From assembly GCF_923868895.1 (NCBI RefSeq), contig NZ_OV350343.1, forward strand, positions 1,674,001 through 1,738,000: a DNA stretch of 64,000 bases, read 5' to 3'. This document shows positions 60,347 through 64,000 of the stretch, piece by piece. Both the position numbers and the translations under genes were made by a program. Under the pieces are notes generated by a model. It saw nothing but the letters and a program-made list of their open reading frames with translations. It was not told the DNA's origin and searched no databases. This stretch comes from Halomonas sp. TD01 (GTDB taxonomy: Bacteria; Pseudomonadota; Gammaproteobacteria; Pseudomonadales; Halomonadaceae). Position 1 is the stretch's first letter. Every line of letters starts with the position of its first letter.

Positions 60347-60745
60347 CGCTGGGTTAAGCGCTGCTCCATCAAATAACAAGCGCACCGTTTGGTTGGCCAA
60401 CGTCAAGCCTCGCAGGGCGGGGCTTACGTGTCGTGAGGCAACTAAAGAAGGTAACGGAAACAGTTCCGTTATTGGTGTGTGAGCTAAGACGACGTCGCCA
60501 GTAACACCTAACTGCCAAGCGCCTTTGGCATCCTGAAGGGTGAGCCAGTGGGTAGGTGCTACGCTCAACAATGGCGCGTTAAGTAACAGGCACTCTGCAT
60601 TCGCGCATCGCGGTAGGTGGGCCGATTTCGCTAACCCAGCGATGTGGCGTGCTTCGATGGCGGCGAGTGTATGGCCAGCACTAAATAATACTAAAGCAAC
60701 GTGGGACGCTGCGTCTAAGGAGTGATTCGGCGCGCCAATTGCCAT
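60329..60745 (-). CDS. Small degenerate CheW-like protein
   Basis: A 138-residue protein with weak resemblance to the CheW fold: a strand-rich start (HVALVLFSAGHTLAAIEARHI), a middle NAPLLSVAPTHWLTLQD, and a C-terminal GVTGDVVLAHTPITELFPLPSLVASRHVSPALRGLTL that echoes the CheW beta-barrel end. No Hpt, receiver or membrane part. Lying directly downstream of a real cheW (4-bp gap), it may be a second coupling protein, as in Wsp systems with two CheW forms. The ATG follows AGGGT. It overlaps moeA by 18 bp on the opposite strand. Identification is tentative. Confidence 0.55.
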   Translation of the reverse strand: MAIGAPNHSLDAASHVALVLFSAGHTLAAIEARHIAGLAKSAHLPRCANAECLLLNAPLLSVAPTHWLTLQDAKGAWQLGVTGDVVLAHTPITELFPLPSLVASRHVSPALRGLTLANQTVRLLFDGAALNPALALQP

Positions 60746-60749
60746 GGGC

Positions 60750-61337
60750 TTACCCTAGGCCTTGTTGATAGGCGTTGAATAAAGCATCTGGATCCAGCAG
60801 GGCAATGGCCGCGCTGCCTTCTACAAATTCGCCTTTAGTCTCTTCTTCGTGGCGCGTTTCCGGCGTTACATCAGGTTGCCAGAGTGCGCTTACATAAGGC
60901 ATCAACTGGCTGGAGAGGGTGTCCGGTGCCGGTTTTAGTGCGCTGACTGGGAGGTCACAAACGTCGTCTAAAACATCGATACGAACGGCACTACGAATGC
61001 CCGCGGCGGTCACCACTAGTAGCATGCCCGTTTGTTCCCCAGGGGGGAGGCCGAGAAGTGCTTGTAGGGTCACCACCGACTCAATATTGCCGCGTAAATG
61101 GATCACACCTTCCGTAGAAGCGGGCAAGCCAGGTACGAAATAAACAGGTTGATCACCGCTCAAAATTTCATTGACCGCACTGCCTGGCAAGGCGAAACGT
61201 TGCCCCGCGAGACGAAATAGCACCAACTGCTGGCAAGGCTCGTCCACGTCGATAATTGTGTCATCGTTACTGTGGCGCGCTAATGCCTCTTCGAGAGAGA
61301 TAGGCTGAGCGTCACGCTGTTGATGGGTATCAGTCAT
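60750..61337 (-). CDS. CheW-type chemosensory coupling protein
   Basis: A 195-residue protein with a CheW domain at about residues 38-150: QLVLFRLAGQRFALPGSAVNEIL, PASTEGVIHLRGNIESVVTLQALLGL (the conserved NLRG-like strand), and VLDDVCDLPVSAL. CheW links receptors to a CheA kinase. The N- and C-terminal extensions are acidic. It overlaps the diguanylate cyclase gene by 4 bp (ATGA), so they are translated together. It probably serves the CheA-REC hybrid at the window's end. Confidence 0.85.
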   Translation of the reverse strand: MTDTHQQRDAQPISLEEALARHSNDDTIIDVDEPCQQLVLFRLAGQRFALPGSAVNEILSGDQPVYFVPGLPASTEGVIHLRGNIESVVTLQALLGLPPGEQTGMLLVVTAAGIRSAVRIDVLDDVCDLPVSALKPAPDTLSSQLMPYVSALWQPDVTPETRHEEETKGEFVEGSAAIALLDPDALFNAYQQGLG

Positions 61338-63103
61338 TGTTTTTTCACACTGTGTTTTGGTTCAGCGTGTTCTGCGCCGTTGTCGTTACTGATCACCACT
61401 TGATTGCGTCCATGCCGCTTAGCTAGGTAAAGTGCTTGGTCCGCGCTTATGCGTAGCGCTTCAGTGGAAGGCTGGCTGGGGAAACTGCTAATGCCCGCAC
61501 TGAAGGTACAGCGAAAACGCTCTCCGCCAGCATGAAAATCTACCTGTTCGAAATCGTGGCGCAGTTCGTCAATAAGTTCAGCTGCGCGCTTTGCGGTGAC
61601 CCCTTTTAGCAATACTACAAACTCTTCACCGCCATAGCGCCCAATGATATCGGATATGCGCAAGCGGGTTTTTAGCAACCGTGCCAGCGTGATAATGACC
61701 TGATCACCTGCCAGATGGCCGTAGGTATCATTGACGGTTTTAAAATGATCAATGTCGAGCATAGCCATGGCATGTTGGCTGCCTTCACGGTATGCCTGAG
61801 CGAGTGTTTTGCCGATAAGGTCAGTCGTGGTGCTATGGTTATAAAGCCCTGTCATGCTGTCCTGGGTCATCAGCGCGCGCAGTAGATGTAGTCGCTCGGC
61901 GCGAAGTCGTACCGCAGACACAAGTTCGTCAGGGGTAACCGGCTTGGTAATAAAGGCTTCCACGCCTACCGTCATGGCCGAGAGCTGCTTTTGGCTGTCT
62001 GTTTCGCTGGATAGGTAAATAATGGGCAGGCCAATATGCGCGGATTGCTGGCGGATAATCGTTGCCAACTCTTCTCCAGAACATACCGGCATATACACAT
62101 CAATCAACAGTAAATCAGGGCTAAAGCGATCTAAGGCGCTTAGCGCGTCCGCAGGGTGGTTAACCTGCTGAACGATCATACCGGCCTCTTCAAGTATCAA
62201 AGAGTGGTAGGTTGCTGCATCGGGTTCATCATCGACTACCAACACGCGCAGTGGTTCTTCATTCAAGGGGGTCGTGAGTTCATCGATAGCTAACATCAAA
62301 TCCAGTGGCTTAATGGGCTTGGTAAAGTACCCACTGCAGCCAGCTCGAACTGCGCTCAGCCGTGAATAAAAGTCGCCATAGGACGACAGTACGATGGAGG
62401 GTAGCCGCTCACCGGTTAATTTATTCAGGCTGGTCAGCGTTTCAGTACCCGCGGTGTTACCTTGGGGAAACTGCACATCCATGATGATAGCGTTGGGGCG
62501 GCGGGTAATAACCGCATTAAAAAACGACTCGGTGTCTTCAAAATGGACCACTTCGTGCCCGAAACAGCGAAGATGATGCAGCAACTGGCCTACTTGGTCG
62601 GGCTCATCGTCACATAGATAAATAAGCCGCTGACGTTTGCTGCGTGCCTGTGGTGGTGCTGATGAAAATTCGACGCTGTTGAGTGATGCCAGCACTGTTT
62701 GTTGGCCATGCTGGGACTGTAAGTACTCAATCTCTTCTTTGAGCTGCTGAAAAAGCTGAGGGATCAGGCTGTCTATGTCATCAAGAGCATGGTCATCAAG
62801 AGCATGGTCACCAAGAGCATGGTCATCAAGAACCTGGTCATCAAAAGTAGGCGTTGCCTTAAGTAGTTCTTCGCCTTGATCTGCCAACATGGCAATTCGT
62901 TCAAAACCCAACGAGCGACCAGTACCTTTTAAACTATGGAAAAAACGATGAAATTCGGGAGCTAAGCGTGACTCTGCCTCCGCTGACAGGCGGCTTTGTT
63001 GCCACTTTGTCGCGGTTTGCTGTAAACGCGCTGGTAGCTGTTCAATAAAGCGTTGGCGCAGCAGGTTCAGCTTTTCGTGCAGTGTCGGGGCAGATGGTGA
63101 CAT
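61334..63103 (-). CDS. Hpt-REC-REC-GGDEF diguanylate cyclase
   Basis: A 589-residue response regulator. An Hpt-like domain (phosphohistidine in FHSLKGTGRS, His56) is followed by a linker with a 5-residue tandem repeat (about 89-109), two receiver domains (Asp in IIMDVQFP and LLIDVYMP; Lys in FTKPIKP and ITKPVTP) and a GGDEF domain. The cyclase motif is RYGGEEF with the product-inhibition site RxxD (RISD) nine residues before the first Gly, so it should make c-di-GMP and be feedback inhibited. The Hpt and CheA-REC hybrid nearby suggest a multi-step phosphorelay, broadly like Wsp but with more domains. Confidence 0.9.
   Translation of the reverse strand: MSPSAPTLHEKLNLLRQRFIEQLPARLQQTATKWQQSRLSAEAESRLAPEFHRFFHSLKGTGRSLGFERIAMLADQGEELLKATPTFDDQVLDDHALGDHALDDHALDDIDSLIPQLFQQLKEEIEYLQSQHGQQTVLASLNSVEFSSAPPQARSKRQRLIYLCDDEPDQVGQLLHHLRCFGHEVVHFEDTESFFNAVITRRPNAIIMDVQFPQGNTAGTETLTSLNKLTGERLPSIVLSSYGDFYSRLSAVRAGCSGYFTKPIKPLDLMLAIDELTTPLNEEPLRVLVVDDEPDAATYHSLILEEAGMIVQQVNHPADALSALDRFSPDLLLIDVYMPVCSGEELATIIRQQSAHIGLPIIYLSSETDSQKQLSAMTVGVEAFITKPVTPDELVSAVRLRAERLHLLRALMTQDSMTGLYNHSTTTDLIGKTLAQAYREGSQHAMAMLDIDHFKTVNDTYGHLAGDQVIITLARLLKTRLRISDIIGRYGGEEFVVLLKGVTAKRAAELIDELRHDFEQVDFHAGGERFRCTFSAGISSFPSQPSTEALRISADQALYLAKRHGRNQVVISNDNGAEHAEPKHSVKKQ
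62778..62847. repeat. In-frame 15-bp minisatellite inside the cyclase gene
   Basis: Units of 15 bp begin at 62778, 62793, 62808 and 62823, with a partial fifth at 62838. The first two are identical (TCATCAAGAGCATGG), the third differs at one base and the fourth at two. They code for a repeated Asp-Asp/Gly-His-Ala-Leu-Asp pattern in the linker between Hpt and the first receiver. Unit length is a multiple of three, so copy changes would alter linker length without frameshift. Confidence 0.9.
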
Positions 63104-63157
63104 CAGGCTACCTGTTCATGTGGGCGAACAATGTGCTGTAAAGCAAATGGCACACGT

Positions 63158-63514
63158 TCAACCGTTGAGCGCTTGAGTCACGGCATTGCCTAACGTGGAC
63201 TCTAGCTCCGCATCTTTTTGCAGGCAGGCGTTCAAGCCTGGCGTCTGCATAATGGTTGAGTCAGGGGAGTCGCCAGTGAGCAAGATAAAAGGCAGGGTAA
63301 CGCCTTGTTCACGCAACATTTCTAGGAACTCTATCCCATTGATGAGCGGCATATGCATGTCGCTGACAATAAGCCCGATGCTGTCCAGGCTATCTAACTG
63401 CTGCGTAGCCTCCATGGCATCATTGGCCATGACCGTTGTATAGCCCTGGAACTCTAGCAGCGTTGCTGTCATTTCACAGGCCAACGGGTCGTCATCTACG
63501 ACCAGTATTTGCAT
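63158..63514 (-). CDS. Single-domain response regulator (CheY-like receiver)
   Basis: A 118-residue stand-alone receiver domain. The acidic pocket is LVVDDDPLACEM, the phospho-acceptor Asp is in LIVSDMHMPLING, and the switch Thr is in ILLTGDSPDS. The usual conserved Lys near the end appears as CLQKDAEL. No output domain, so it may act as a phosphate sink or binds a partner. The ATG follows GGAGG. It lies between the cyclase gene and the CheA hybrid gene on the same strand. Confidence 0.88.
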   Translation of the reverse strand: MQILVVDDDPLACEMTATLLEFQGYTTVMANDAMEATQQLDSLDSIGLIVSDMHMPLINGIEFLEMLREQGVTLPFILLTGDSPDSTIMQTPGLNACLQKDAELESTLGNAVTQALNG

Positions 63515-63539
63515 GATTAACCTCCGTCATGGCGCGTGC

Positions 63540-64000
63540 TTAGCCGAGTAGAGCTTTTAGCGTGTCCACCAAATTATTCTGATCAAAGCTACCTTTGACA
63601 ATATACGCATCAGCGCCTACTTCAATGCCGCGTCGGCGATCCGCTTCTTTTTCTCGTGATGTGATAATGATAATAGGCTTATAACGATAAATCTCATTTT
63701 CTCGCAGACTTGCGGTGAGCGCAAAGCCATCCATGACAGGCATTTCAACGTCAGTGAGCACTGCATCAAACGAATCAGCTAGGGCCTTGTTAAGGCCATC
63801 ACGGCCATTTTCTGCCAGTGTGACCTGATATCCCCAAGCTTCTAAAACATCCTTCTCAATTTCCCGGGTGTTCAGTGAGTCATCGACAACGAGTATACGA
63901 TGCGCTTGGAGCGGTTGATCCGTTTTAGCTAGCACTCTTGGTGCATAGCGGCGCGAATACTCCAGCAGCGTCGGCACGTGCAATAGGCTCACCAACGTAT
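63540..64000 (-). CDS. C-terminal part of a CheA-REC hybrid histidine kinase (truncated by window)
   Basis: Only the last 153 codons or so are visible; the frame is open to the window edge. The segment starts at the end of a CheW-like regulatory domain (LVSLLHVPTLLEYSRRYAPRV) and continues into a receiver domain: LVVDDSLNTREIEKDVLEAWGY, phospho-acceptor Asp in VLTDVEMPVMDGF, ITSREKEADRRRGIEVGADAYIVKGSF. This is the tail of hybrid CheA kinases as in WspE or PilL/ChpA. Kinase and Hpt regions lie outside. A shorter CheW-REC protein (CheV type) cannot be ruled out from what is visible. Confidence 0.75.
   Translation of the reverse strand, partial: TLVSLLHVPTLLEYSRRYAPRVLAKTDQPLQAHRILVVDDSLNTREIEKDVLEAWGYQVTLAENGRDGLNKALADSFDAVLTDVEMPVMDGFALTASLRENEIYRYKPIIIITSREKEADRRRGIEVGADAYIVKGSFDQNNLVDTLKALLG

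Noticed and set aside
60329..60745. Antisense artefact of moeA
   Set aside because: Only 18 bp overlap moeA, there is a start with a ribosome site, and it is 4 bp from cheW, so I kept it as a real gene.

Overview
The window reads as chromosomal DNA of a gammaproteobacterium, most likely Halomonas-like (Halomonadaceae). That placement is an inference from gene content: Pseudomonas-type putrescine and beta-alanine catabolism, a Pcs phosphatidylcholine synthase, MocR-type regulators and an FDH3-type formate dehydrogenase. I see no rRNA, tRNA, CRISPR array, insertion sequence, integrase or phage gene. Coding density is high and there are many 1-18 bp overlaps between genes.

Layout. (1) 1-5.5 kb: putrescine catabolism (puuD tail, spuC, puuC), an NhaC-type antiporter and a PuuR-like cupin regulator. 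(2) 5.6-10.7 kb: a lytic transglycosylase lipoprotein, then a GabR-like MocR regulator divergent from gabD-gabT, with a two-box operator between them. (3) 10.7-12.8 kb: an atypical photolyase/cryptochrome divergent from an IsdG-like haem monooxygenase. (4) 12.9-17.9 kb: an M20-type N-carbamoyl amino acid hydrolase, beta-alanine:pyruvate transaminase, CoA-acylating semialdehyde dehydrogenase and a RutR-like TetR regulator. (5) 17.9-26.5 kb: Lrp, a nucleoside-recognition membrane protein, a DUF1127-PhzF pair divergent from a second MocR with five shared boxes, pcs, a frameshifted tag, a third MocR with a GNAT, and a type II ribH under an FMN riboswitch. (6) 26.8-33 kb: a cytosine deaminase, then a TetR repressor divergent from a two-gene RND pump over a perfect 28-bp palindrome. 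(7) 33.1-41.4 kb: the reductive pyrimidine pathway (preA, preT, dihydropyrimidinase, nitrilase-type beta-ureidopropionase) divergent from an NCS1 transporter that has a sigma-54 promoter and an NtrC-like site, then a LysR. (8) 41.4-44.7 kb: a Cache-PAS-GGDEF-EAL protein next to a perfect FNR/Anr box. (9) 44.7-60.3 kb: molybdenum cofactor and formate dehydrogenase island (CobW, moaA, moeA, mobA, fdhD on one strand; DUF3305, DUF3306, ferredoxin, TorD-like chaperone, small Tat protein, fdhABC, DUF1244, moaB, second moeA on the other). (10) 60.3 kb to the end: a Wsp-like chemosensory cluster with two CheW-type proteins, an Hpt-REC-REC-GGDEF cyclase, a lone receiver and the tail of a CheA-REC hybrid.

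How it fits together. Much of the first 40 kb breaks down small nitrogen compounds. Putrescine goes to GABA and then succinate. Cytosine goes to uracil, then through dihydrouracil and N-carbamoyl-beta-alanine to beta-alanine, then malonate semialdehyde and acetyl-CoA. Uptake appears to be under nitrogen control (sigma-54/NtrC), and each branch carries its own local regulator. The 45-60 kb island builds, sulfurates and matures a periplasmic formate:quinone oxidoreductase. No single locus is clearly a new system. The most interesting leads are the MocR/DUF1127/PhzF locus, the FdhD with a displaced cysteine pair, the CodA with an altered specificity residue, the atypical photolyase with its tandem repeats, and the cyclase cluster with an in-frame minisatellite.
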